Origin: Streptomyces sp. CB02261
GTDB lineage: Bacteria; Actinomycetota; Actinomycetes; Streptomycetales; Streptomycetaceae
Assembly: GCF_001905665.1 (NCBI RefSeq)
Contig: NZ_LIVX01000002.1
Location: forward strand, 1-64,000
Length of the DNA stretch: 64,000 nt
Reading direction: 5' to 3'
The translations under genes were made by a program, and so were the position numbers. Below the pieces are notes generated by a model that had not been told where the DNA came from, did not search any database, and was given only the letters and a program-made list of their open reading frames with translations. Shown one piece after another: positions 38,142 through 45,649 of this stretch (positions are counted from its first letter, which is position 1; each line of letters starts with the position of its first letter).

Positions 38142-40391
38142 TCACGGGCGTGGGCGCGCCTCCGTGCGGATGATCCCGAGCCGCTGGGTCGCCCGGGTCA
38201 GCGCCACGTACAGGTCGTTGGTGCCGTGCGCGGCCCCGGCCACGATGGCCTCCGGGTCGACGACGAGGACCGTGTCGAACTCCAGGCCCTTCGCCTGCCG
38301 GGGGTCGAGCAGGACCACCGGCCGGGTGAGGTCGGGCGCCGGGCCGTACGCGGCGTCCGGGAGGGCCGCGACCAGGCCGGGGTGCAGCTCCGGCGGGGCG
38401 ATCACGGCGATCCTGCCCTCGGCGCGCAGCTCGGCCGCCACGGCGTCGGCGGCCTCCTTCACCGGGTCGTCGACCGTCCTGTCCCAGGGCTCCACGCCGG
38501 TGGAGCGCACGGAGCTCGGCGGCTCGAAGCCGGGGTCGTCGGCCCGCCGCACCTCGGCCGCGACCGCCATGATCTCGGCGGGCGTACGGTAGTTGACGCC
38601 AAGTCGCACCAGTTCCCAGCGGTCGTCCACGTACGGGGCGAGGATCCGCTCCCAGGCGCCGACGCCCGCCGGGTCGCCGGTCTGGGCGGGGTCGCCGACC
38701 AGGGTCATCGAGCGGTTCGGGCTGCGGCGCATGAGGAGCCGCCAGGCCATCGCGGAGAGTTCCTGGGCCTCGTCGACGATGATGTGGCCGAAGGCCCACG
38801 TGCGGTCGGCGGCGGCGCGTTCGGCGGCGGTACGGTGGTCGGCCTCCTCGTGGCGCTCGGCGAAGCGTTCGGCGTCGATGATGTCGTGCGCCGAGAGGAC
38901 CTCGGAGGCGTCCTTGTCCTGTTCCTCCTTGTCCTCGAACTCGTAGGTGCGCGAGGCGTAGGAGACGTCGAGGACGCCCTGCGCGTACTGGATCTGCTTC
39001 TGCCGCTCTGCCTCCTCGGCGGCGCGGGCGGCCGAGTCGTCCTCGCCGAGGAGTTCGGCGGCCTCGTCGAGCAGCGGCACGTCGGCCGGGGTCCAGGGGC
39101 CGTGCTCGCGCCGGATCGCGGCGGCGTCCGCGTCGGGCAGGTGGGTGGGCTCGGTCAGGTAGCCGGTGAGGAAGTCCTGCGGGCTCAGCGCGGGCCAGAG
39201 GGTGTCGATCGCCGCGTGGACGTCGGGGTTGGCGGCGATGCCCTTGGCGAGCAGCGCGATGTCGTCGGGGCCGAGGAAGTTGGGGCCGCCGTAGGGGTCG
39301 GCGCCGATCCGGTCGGCGAGCTGCTCCGCGAGCGCGTCCAGGATCCGGAAGACGAAGTAGGGGCGGGCCAGGTTGTGCGGGAGGGCGGTCTCGCGGGCCT
39401 TGTGGCGGGCCTCCAGGGCCATGTCCCAGTCGATGACCAGGTCGCCGTCCTCGTGCGGGACGATCAGCGGTTCGCCGCGCTCGGGGACCTGCTGGCGGTC
39501 CCGTACGGCCGCGGCGAGCGCCTCCGCCATGGCGGCGGAGCCCTTGACGGCGGCGGCGCGGGGGGTGTCGGTGCCGGTGGCGCGGACGCCGGGGAAGAGT
39601 TCTGCGGGGGTGGCGAGGAGGACGCCGGTCTCGCCGAGGGAGGGCAGGACGTTGCCGATGTAGCCGAGGAAGGCCGGGTTGGGACCGACGATGAGGACGG
39701 CCCGTTTGGCCAGTTGCTCGCGGTGCGCGTAGAGGAGGTACGCGGCGCGGTGCAGGGCGACGGCCGTCTTGCCGGTGCCGGGGCCACCCTCGACGACGAG
39801 GACCCCGCGGTGCGGGGAGCGGATGATGGCGTCCTGCTCGGCCTGGATGGTCTGCACGATGTCGTGCATCCGCCCGGTGCGGGCGGCGTCGAGCGCGGCG
39901 AGCAGCACCTCGTCGGCGTCGCGGCTCTCGTGGCCGGTGCGGGTGGTGTCGGCGAGGTCGAGCACCTCGTCGTGGAGGGCGGTCACGGTGCGGCCGCGGG
40001 TGCTGATGTGACGGCGGCGGGAGAGGCCCATCGGCTCGTACCCGGTGGCGAGGTAGAACGGGCGGGCGACCTCGGCGCGCCAGTCGACGACGAGGGGGGT
40101 GCGGTTCGGGTCGTCCTCGCGGATGCCGAGCCGGCCGATGTGGTGGTCGCGCCCGTCCTGGAAGACGAGGCGCCCGAAACAGAGCCCGCTCTCCCCGGCG
40201 TCGAACGCGGCGAGCAGCCCCGACTGCTCGGCGACCAGGACGTCCCGTTCGAGCCGGCCCTGGTTGCTGCCGACCCCGGGGGTGCGCAGGGCGCGCGCGA
40301 CGGCGGCCTCGGCCTGGTCCCTCAGGTCGTCGAGTCGTGTGTAGAGATCGGTGATGAATTGCTGCTCGTTCCGAAATTCCTCGGTTGACAA
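38142..40391 (-). CDS. helD: HelD-type RNA-polymerase-recycling helicase-like ATPase
   Basis: A 749-residue UvrD/Rep-like superfamily 1 ATPase of the actinobacterial class II HelD group. An N-terminal coiled coil (1-60) is the arm expected to enter the secondary channel of RNA polymerase. Walker A is GGPGTGKTAVALHRAAYL and Walker B HIIVDEAQELS; further motifs are LVGDPAQTGDP, NYRTP and YVALTRATQRLG. HelD proteins pull stalled RNA polymerase off DNA and recycle it; some streptomycete versions (HelR) give rifamycin tolerance. The TTG start has GGGAG six bases upstream. The upstream region has no palindrome that I recognise as the rifamycin-associated element, so this looks like a housekeeping copy. 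Confidence 0.92.
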   Translation of the reverse strand: MSTEEFRNEQQFITDLYTRLDDLRDQAEAAVARALRTPGVGSNQGRLERDVLVAEQSGLLAAFDAGESGLCFGRLVFQDGRDHHIGRLGIREDDPNRTPLVVDWRAEVARPFYLATGYEPMGLSRRRHISTRGRTVTALHDEVLDLADTTRTGHESRDADEVLLAALDAARTGRMHDIVQTIQAEQDAIIRSPHRGVLVVEGGPGTGKTAVALHRAAYLLYAHREQLAKRAVLIVGPNPAFLGYIGNVLPSLGETGVLLATPAELFPGVRATGTDTPRAAAVKGSAAMAEALAAAVRDRQQVPERGEPLIVPHEDGDLVIDWDMALEARHKARETALPHNLARPYFVFRILDALAEQLADRIGADPYGGPNFLGPDDIALLAKGIAANPDVHAAIDTLWPALSPQDFLTGYLTEPTHLPDADAAAIRREHGPWTPADVPLLDEAAELLGEDDSAARAAEEAERQKQIQYAQGVLDVSYASRTYEFEDKEEQDKDASEVLSAHDIIDAERFAERHEEADHRTAAERAAADRTWAFGHIIVDEAQELSAMAWRLLMRRSPNRSMTLVGDPAQTGDPAGVGAWERILAPYVDDRWELVRLGVNYRTPAEIMAVAAEVRRADDPGFEPPSSVRSTGVEPWDRTVDDPVKEAADAVAAELRAEGRIAVIAPPELHPGLVAALPDAAYGPAPDLTRPVVLLDPRQAKGLEFDTVLVVDPEAIVAGAAHGTNDLYVALTRATQRLGIIRTEARPRP

Positions 40392-40478
40392 TTCGACTCC
40401 CGGCGCGATACAGTGCGTTTATTGAACTTCTCTGTGCCTGTGCTTTTTCCAGACACGGAATCCATCAATATACGCGAT

Positions 40479-40515
40479 GAAATACCCCGACTGTCAATTC
40501 TAGTCGGGGTATTTC
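40479..40515 (-). terminator. terminator of the merR-thioredoxin operon
   Basis: A perfect 14-bp stem, GAAATACCCCGACT (40479-40492) and AGTCGGGGTATTTC (40502-40515), with a nine-base loop, 22 nt after the thioredoxin stop. The run of T after the stem on the minus strand fits intrinsic termination. The AT-rich stretch between it and helD (40392-40478) is the helD promoter region. Confidence 0.85.
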
Positions 40516-40537
40516 CGTATGCCACGCGGGACATACG

Positions 40538-40876
40538 TCAGGCGAGGACGTCCTCCAGCTCCGCCAGGAGGCGGCGCTTCGGGCGGGCGCCGACGAGGGA
40601 CCTCACCGGCTCCCCCGCCCGGAACACCAGCGTCGTCGGGGTCGCGAGCACCCCGTACCGCAGGGTGGTCTCCGGGTTGCGGTCCACGTCGATCTCGACG
40701 ATCCGCAGCCGCCCCGCCTCCTCCGCCGCGATGGCCGCCAGCACCGGCTTCAGCTGCCGGCACGGTCCGCACCACTCCGCGGTGAACTGCACCAGGACCG
40801 GCAGCTCCGATCCCAGCACCTCCGCCGCGAAGTCCGCGTCCGTCACCTCGCCGACGCCTGCCGTGTACGTCGTCAT
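40538..40876 (-). CDS. thioredoxin
   Basis: A 112-residue single-domain thioredoxin with the active site W35-C36-G-P-C39 and the cis-Pro segment ATPTTLVF. It is cytosolic and should reduce disulfides using thioredoxin reductase, which is not encoded here. The ATG at 40876 is preferred; a GTG three codons earlier overlaps the merR stop but is too close to the GGAGG site. It is translationally linked to the MerR gene, which probably controls it. Confidence 0.95.
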   Translation of the reverse strand: MTTYTAGVGEVTDADFAAEVLGSELPVLVQFTAEWCGPCRQLKPVLAAIAAEEAGRLRIVEIDVDRNPETTLRYGVLATPTTLVFRAGEPVRSLVGARPKRRLLAELEDVLA

Positions 40877-40881
40877 CTCCG

Positions 40882-41292
40882 TCACCCCTCCGTCTCCGTC
40901 CGTCCGTCGAGTGCGCACCGGGGCTCCGGGCCGTGCGGGAGTTCCGCCTCGGCCCGCAGCAGCTGGGCCCCGACCTCGGCGCGTACCGCCTGGAGCTGGG
41001 CGATCAGCCCGTCCAGCTCGGCCACCTTCCGCCGGTAGACGGCGATCGACGCGGGACAGGAGTCCCCCGCCGGGTGCCCGGCGCGGAGGCAGTCGACGAA
41101 CGGCCGCGTCTCCTCCAGCTCGAACCCGAAGTCCTGCAGGGTCCTGATCTGCTGGAGGAGCCGCAGGTCGCCCTCGTCGTACGTGCGGTGCCCCTGCTCC
41201 GTGCGCCGGGCGGTCAGGAGACCCCGGGACTCGTAGTACCGCAGAGTCCGCGTGGTGGTCCCGGCCCGCTCGGCCAGCTCTCCGATGCGCAT
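40882..41292 (-). CDS. MerR-family regulator of the thioredoxin operon
   Basis: A 136-residue MerR protein. The winged helix-turn-helix starts at residue 1 (MRIGELAERAGTTTRTLRYYESRGLL) and is followed by a coiled-coil dimerisation helix (about 80-118). Three Cys are present: C68 and C79 in FVDCLRAGHPAGDSC, and one near residue 125. This allows metal or redox sensing, as in SoxR or metal-sensing MerR proteins, though the spacing fits none of those exactly. It comes directly before the thioredoxin gene in the same operon, so autoregulation with thioredoxin as the target is the simple model. Confidence 0.93.
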   Translation of the reverse strand: MRIGELAERAGTTTRTLRYYESRGLLTARRTEQGHRTYDEGDLRLLQQIRTLQDFGFELEETRPFVDCLRAGHPAGDSCPASIAVYRRKVAELDGLIAQLQAVRAEVGAQLLRAEAELPHGPEPRCALDGRTETEG

Positions 41293-41334
41293 GTCCCCGA
41301 CCGTAGGCCTTGACGCCGACGTCAGGGCAAGGGG

Positions 41335-41856
41335 TCAGGGTGCCGGCGGCAGCAGGGGCTTCCGGGTCACCGGGGACGACAGGACGATCGAGGTCGTGGT
41401 CCGGCCGAGGGCCGTGGTCTGTTCCAGGATCTCTTCGAGGTGGACGGTGTCGGTGACGGCGACCTTGAGGATCCAACAGTCCTCCCCCACCACGTGGTGG
41501 ACCTCCACGACCTCGGGTCGCGCGATGAGCTCCAGGGTCCTGGGGTGCTTCAGGGTGTAGCCGCCGTGCGGGTTCACCCGGATGAAGGCCTGGATGCCGT
41601 AGCCGAGCCGGGCCGGGGAGACATGGGCGCCGTAGCCGGTCACCGCGCCGCTCGCCTCCAGGCGGCGGACCCGCTCGGTGACGGCCGCCGGGCTGAGCCG
41701 GACGCGGCGGCCCAGCTCGCTGAGCTTGATCCGGCCGTCGCTCTGCAGGAGGTCCAGGATCCGCCGGTCGACGGCGTCGAAGGCGGCCGCCGAGGTTTCG
41801 ACGGTGGCGGGACGCGAAGGCCGTGGTTCCTTCGGTACGGCGGCCGGGACTCCCAT
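41335..41856 (-). CDS. Lrp/AsnC-family transcriptional regulator
   Basis: A 173-residue regulator: Pro-rich N-terminal tail, AsnC-type helix-turn-helix (about 27-75, with DRRILDLLQSDGRIKLSELGRRVRLS) and a ligand-binding RAM domain (VVGEDCWILKVAVTD). ATG at 41856 with GAAGGGGAG before it is chosen over the start at 41940, which would run into the divergent gene. It is divergent from the epimerase/reductase pair, 67 bp away, and is the likely regulator of that pair. Lrp proteins usually respond to amino acids. Confidence 0.93.
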   Translation of the reverse strand: MGVPAAVPKEPRPSRPATVETSAAAFDAVDRRILDLLQSDGRIKLSELGRRVRLSPAAVTERVRRLEASGAVTGYGAHVSPARLGYGIQAFIRVNPHGGYTLKHPRTLELIARPEVVEVHHVVGEDCWILKVAVTDTVHLEEILEQTTALGRTTTSIVLSSPVTRKPLLPPAP

Positions 41857-41886
41857 GTTCTCCCCTTCAGGCGGCGACGGATCAAC

Positions 41887-41907
41887 GTAACACTTGACCG
41901 GTGACAC
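41887..41907. promoter_or_regulatory. possible Lrp-controlled site between divergent genes
   Basis: Direct repeats GTAACAC (41887-41893) and GTGACAC (41901-41907), 14 bp apart, lie in the 67-bp gap between the Lrp gene and the epimerase gene. Binding by the Lrp protein is inferred from position only. Confidence 0.3.
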
Positions 41908-41923
41908 AAGGGAGTTGGAATTG

Positions 41924-42820
41924 ATGGACGTACTTGTCATCGGCGGGAACCGCTATTTCGGAAAGCGGCTGATCGCCATTCTTCGGGAATCCGGCCATCG
42001 GATCACGATCCTCAACCGGGGCTCTTCGGACACCCCCGCCGGATTCGAGCACCTCGTCGCCGACCGGGACGACGAAGCCGCCCTGGAGACGGTTCTCGCC
42101 GGCCGTTCCTTCGACGTCGTGGTGGACCAGGTCTGCTACACCCCGCGCCAGGCCGAGATCGCCCGGCGCGTCTTCGGCCCGCGCACCGGACGGTACGTGA
42201 TGACGTCGACGGTCGAGGTGTACGGCGACGAGGACCGGGCCGTACCCGTCGCCGAGGACGCCCTCGACCTGCGCGCGGTCACCGTCGACACGGGCCTCGC
42301 CTGGGAGGACCCGGAGTTCCGCGACGCCCACTACGGGGAGGGGAAGCGGCAGGCGGAGGCCGTCTTCGCGGCGGCGCCGCCCTTCGCGTGGACCTCGGTG
42401 CGGGTGGCCCACGTGCTCGGGGGCGACGACGACTTCACCGGCCGGCTCGCCCACTACGTGCGGCGGATCCGGGCGGGCGAGCCGATCGCCGTGCCGGTGG
42501 TGAACCATCCGGCGACCTATGTGTACGTGGAGGAGATAGCCGCGTTCCTCGCGTGGGCGGTCGAGGCGGAGTTCACCGGTCCGGTGAACGCGCATTCCCA
42601 CGGGCCGCTCCACACCGCCGACCTCTGCGCGGAGATCGAGAGGCAGGTGGGCGGCCGGGCCGTCTTCCGGGAGGTGGCGGACGGCGAGGTCTCGCCGTTC
42701 TCCTTCTCCCGGGCGTACGCGATGGACAATTCCCGTGCCACCGAACTCGGTTACGCCTTCTCCCATTCCTCCACGTGGCTCTCGCGGGCCGTCTCCGAGA
42801 CGCCGGAGACCACGCCGTGA
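41924..42820 (+). CDS. NAD-dependent epimerase/dehydratase-type reductase
   Basis: A 298-residue extended-SDR protein. The dinucleotide motif is GGNRYFGKRL (8-17), and the segment TSTVEVYGDED is where epimerases carry the catalytic Ser and Tyr. The usual YxxxK is present as YGEGK. It is close to actinobacterial sugar-nucleotide or isoflavone-type reductases; the substrate is unknown. The ATG at 41924 has AGGGAG (41909-41914) nine bases upstream; an upstream TTG lacks one. It overlaps the aldo-keto reductase start by four bases, so the two form an operon divergent from the Lrp regulator. Confidence 0.87.
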   Translation: MDVLVIGGNRYFGKRLIAILRESGHRITILNRGSSDTPAGFEHLVADRDDEAALETVLAGRSFDVVVDQVCYTPRQAEIARRVFGPRTGRYVMTSTVEVYGDEDRAVPVAEDALDLRAVTVDTGLAWEDPEFRDAHYGEGKRQAEAVFAAAPPFAWTSVRVAHVLGGDDDFTGRLAHYVRRIRAGEPIAVPVVNHPATYVYVEEIAAFLAWAVEAEFTGPVNAHSHGPLHTADLCAEIERQVGGRAVFREVADGEVSPFSFSRAYAMDNSRATELGYAFSHSSTWLSRAVSETPETTP

Positions 42821-43725
42821 CGCGGTACCGGAGGCTGGGGGACGTACGGGTCGGGGCGGTCGGCCTGGGCGCGATGCCGCTCTCGATCGAGGGCCGGCCG
42901 GACGAGACGCGGGCCCTCGCCACCGTGCACGCGGCGCTCGACGCGGGCGTCACCCTGCTCGACACCGCCGACTCCTACCACCCGCCGGGCGGCGAACCCG
43001 GCGAGGGCGAGCTGCTCCTCGGCAGGGCCCTGGCCGCGTACGGGGGCCGCACCGACGACGTCCTGGTCGCGACCAAGGGCGGCCGGGGCCGCACGGACGA
43101 CGGCGGCTGGACGGTCGACGGCCGGCCCGAGCACCTGCGGCGCGCCGCGGAGGCCTCGGCGCGCCGGCTCGGCGGCGGGCCGATCGGCCTGTACCAGCTG
43201 CACAAGCCGGACCCGGCCGTCCCCTACGCGGAATCGCTGGGCGCCATCCGGGAGTTGCTGGACGCGGGGACGGTCCGGCTCGCCGGGGTCTCGAACGTGG
43301 ACACCGCGCAGATCCTGTTGGCCCGCGAGATCCTGGGCGACCGGCTGGTCTCCGTACAGAACCGCTACTCGCCCGCGGTACGGGACAGCGAGCCCGAGCT
43401 GCGGCTCTGCGCCGAACTGGGCCTCGCCTTCCTGCCGTGGAGCCCGCTGGGCGGGATCTCGCGCAGCTCCCTGGACGGGAGGTCGGCCCAGGATGAGGAC
43501 CCCGGCCTCGGCGCCTTCCACAGGGTGGCGCGGGCCCGGGGGGTCAGCCCCCAGCGGGTGGCCCTCGCCTGGCTGCTCGCCCGCGCGGAGACGGTCCTGC
43601 CGATCCCGGGCGCGAGCCGCCCGGAGTCCGCCCGCGACTCGGCGGCGGCGGCCGACCTCGTGCTGACGGAGCGGGAGTTGGTGGAGCTTGCGGGGGCGGC
43701 GGGGACGGGGCTGGATGCCGCGTGA
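42817..43725 (+). CDS. aldo/keto reductase
   Basis: A 302-residue NADPH-dependent (beta/alpha)8 oxidoreductase. The catalytic tetrad is complete: D49, Y54 (LLDTADSY), K87 (VATKGG) and H129 (LYQLHKPD). The GTG start overlaps the epimerase stop (GTGA, 42817-42820). Working with the epimerase-like enzyme, it may reduce a sugar or keto compound; nothing in the sequence fixes the substrate. A repeat array and then a strong terminator follow its stop. Confidence 0.93.
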   Translation: MTRYRRLGDVRVGAVGLGAMPLSIEGRPDETRALATVHAALDAGVTLLDTADSYHPPGGEPGEGELLLGRALAAYGGRTDDVLVATKGGRGRTDDGGWTVDGRPEHLRRAAEASARRLGGGPIGLYQLHKPDPAVPYAESLGAIRELLDAGTVRLAGVSNVDTAQILLAREILGDRLVSVQNRYSPAVRDSEPELRLCAELGLAFLPWSPLGGISRSSLDGRSAQDEDPGLGAFHRVARARGVSPQRVALAWLLARAETVLPIPGASRPESARDSAAAADLVLTERELVELAGAAGTGLDAA

Positions 43726-43804
43726 GGGTGGACGCCGGGTGAGGGTGGTGGGCGGATCGGCGGGGTTGCGACCCGGCCGGGTCGGCTGGTGGTGCCATCC
43801 GGTG

Positions 43805-43910
43805 GGGAGGCGGTGCGGCTAGGGCTGCCGGGAGGCGGTGCGGCTAGGGCTGCCATCCGGCTGCCGGGAGGCGGATCGGCGGGGTGCCATCCGGCTGCCG
43901 GAAGGCGTGG
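43805..43910. repeat. tandem repeat array after the aldo/keto reductase gene
   Basis: A 25-bp unit (beginning GGGAGGCGGTGCGGCTAGGG) is repeated perfectly at 43805-43829 and 43830-43854, followed by degenerate copies sharing GCCATCCGGCTGCCGG to about 43910. The roughly 300-bp gap between the reductase and dctA holds only this array and a terminator. Confidence 0.8.
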
Positions 43911-43930
43911 CCTGGCGTGGCCGTACGTGC

Positions 43931-43965
43931 GAGAAGGGCGGCCCCGCTGGGGGGCCGCCCTTCTC
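43931..43965. terminator. bidirectional terminator between reductase and dctA
   Basis: A perfect 15-bp stem, GAGAAGGGCGGCCCC (43931-43945) and GGGGCCGCCCTTCTC (43951-43965), with a five-base loop, lies between convergent genes. Confidence 0.9.
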
Positions 43966-44028
43966 CCGAGGCCCGGATCCGGCTCAAGGCCCGGGACTCG
44001 GGGTTCGTGGTGCGGGGTCCGAGCTTCC

Positions 44029-45384
44029 TCAGACGCCCGCGCGGGCCTTCTCCTCGCCGTCCTCGGCCCGCTGGTCCGGGACGGGGGACGACGGGGCGTG
44101 GTCGTCGACGAGGGTCTTCTCGTCGAACGGGACCCGGCCGGCGAGAACCTCGGCGACCCGCGCCTTGTCGATCTCCTTCGTCCAGGTGCCGACCAGCACC
44201 GTCGCGACGGCGTTGCCCGCGAAGTTGGTGAGGGCGCGGGCCTCGCTCATGAAACGGTCGATGCCGACGATCAGACCCACCCCGTCGACCAGCTCGGGCC
44301 GGTGCGACTGGAGGCCGCCCGCGAGGGTCGCGAGACCGGCGCCGGTGACACCGGCGGCCCCCTTCGAGGCGATGATCATGAAGACGAGGAGCGAGATCTG
44401 CTCGCCGACCGAGAGCGGGTCGCCCATCGCCTCGGCGACGAACAGCGAGGCCATCGTCAGGTAGATCGCGGTGCCGTCGAGGTTGAAGGAGTAGCCGGTC
44501 GGCACGGTGATGCCGACGACCGGCTTGCTGACACCCAGGTGCTCCATCTTCGCGATCAGCCGGGGGAGCGCGGACTCCGAGGACGACGTCGAGAGGATCA
44601 GCAGGAACTCGCGGCCCAGGTACCGGAGGAGAGTCCAGATGTTGATGCCGGCGACCAGCCGCAGGATCGCGCCGAGCACGACGAAGACGAAGATCGCGCA
44701 GGTCAGGTAGAAGCCGATCATGATGACGGCGAGGGACTTGAGGGCGTCGACTCCGGTCGCGCCGACGACGGCCGCGATCGCGCCGAACGCGCCGATCGGG
44801 GCGACCCACATGATCATCGCGAGGATGCGGAAGACGAGCCGCTGGATGTGGCCGATCCCGCGCAGCACCGGCTCACCGGCGGCGCCCATCGCCTGGAGTG
44901 CGAAGCCGGCGAGCAGCGCGACGAGGAGGGTCTGGAGGACCTCGCCCTCGGTGAAGGCGGAGACCAGGGTCGTCGGGATGATCCCGAGCAGGAAGTCCGG
45001 CGTGGACTCGCTCGCGCCCTCGGCCTGCTTGGCGCCCGCCTCGGCCAGCTCCTTGGTGAGGTGGAGGCCGGAGCCGGGCTCCAGGAGGTTGCCGACGACC
45101 AGGCCGATCGCGAGCGCCACGGTCGACATGACGAGGAAGTAGCCGAGGGCCAGACCGCCGACGGCACCGACCTTCGCGGCCTTCCGGACCGAGCCGACGC
45201 CGAGCACGATCGTGCAGAAGATGATCGGCGAGATCATCATCTTGATCAGGTTGACGAAGCCGGTGCCCAGCGGCTTGAGCTCGACGGCGACGCCGGGCGC
45301 CAGGAAGCCGACCGCGATGCCGAGCAGTACGGCGCCGATGACGGCCAGATACAGATAGTGGGTGCGGTCCCGACGTGCGGCCAC
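44029..45384 (-). CDS. dctA: C4-dicarboxylate:cation symporter (DAACS family)
   Basis: A 451-residue membrane protein with eight or so helices and two re-entrant loops. The first loop is Ser-rich (STSSSESALP) and the substrate-binding helix reads GYSFNLDGTAIYL, close to the NMDGT motif. It should import succinate, fumarate, malate or related acids with Na+ or H+. GTG at 45384 is chosen because GGAGG lies five bases upstream; an ATG ten codons earlier has no good site. It is divergent from a DcuS/CitA-type sensor kinase and its regulator, which probably control it, with a Crp-type site between. Confidence 0.93.
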   Translation of the reverse strand: MAARRDRTHYLYLAVIGAVLLGIAVGFLAPGVAVELKPLGTGFVNLIKMMISPIIFCTIVLGVGSVRKAAKVGAVGGLALGYFLVMSTVALAIGLVVGNLLEPGSGLHLTKELAEAGAKQAEGASESTPDFLLGIIPTTLVSAFTEGEVLQTLLVALLAGFALQAMGAAGEPVLRGIGHIQRLVFRILAMIMWVAPIGAFGAIAAVVGATGVDALKSLAVIMIGFYLTCAIFVFVVLGAILRLVAGINIWTLLRYLGREFLLILSTSSSESALPRLIAKMEHLGVSKPVVGITVPTGYSFNLDGTAIYLTMASLFVAEAMGDPLSVGEQISLLVFMIIASKGAAGVTGAGLATLAGGLQSHRPELVDGVGLIVGIDRFMSEARALTNFAGNAVATVLVGTWTKEIDKARVAEVLAGRVPFDEKTLVDDHAPSSPVPDQRAEDGEEKARAGV

Positions 45385-45448
45385 GGGGTCCTCCTCGTGC
45401 TGGTGGATGTCCACGTCCCGGTGGACCTCCGCGACTATCCATCAGCCT

Positions 45449-45462
45449 GTGACCCGGGTCAC
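45449..45462. promoter_or_regulatory. Crp-type palindrome upstream of dctA
   Basis: The perfect 14-bp palindrome GTGACCCGGGTCAC fits the Streptomyces Crp pattern GTG-N6-GNCAC as I recall it, and with its flanks (TGTGA-N6-TCACG) is near the enteric CRP site. It lies 65 bp before the dctA start and 188 bp before the sensor kinase start, in the divergent promoter region 45385-45649. Confidence 0.6.
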
Positions 45463-45649
45463 GGTTACGTACGTTTCGTTCACGACCGAAATGACGACGG
45501 GGGCCGGCGGGGCCGTGGCGCGCGTCCGGCGGGCGCCGGCCGCAAGCCCGCCGGGCGCCCGGTGACGGCCCGGCGGGGCCTTGCGCCGGAAAGGAACGAT
45601 TCGGGAACGCGACGCGCCCGCGCACACTCCGCCGTGCACACTTACCCGC

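Noticed and set aside
40392..40537. A possible rifamycin-associated element before helD
   Set aside because: The only strong dyad there (40479-40515) is an AT-containing terminator for the thioredoxin operon, unlike the element as I recall it.
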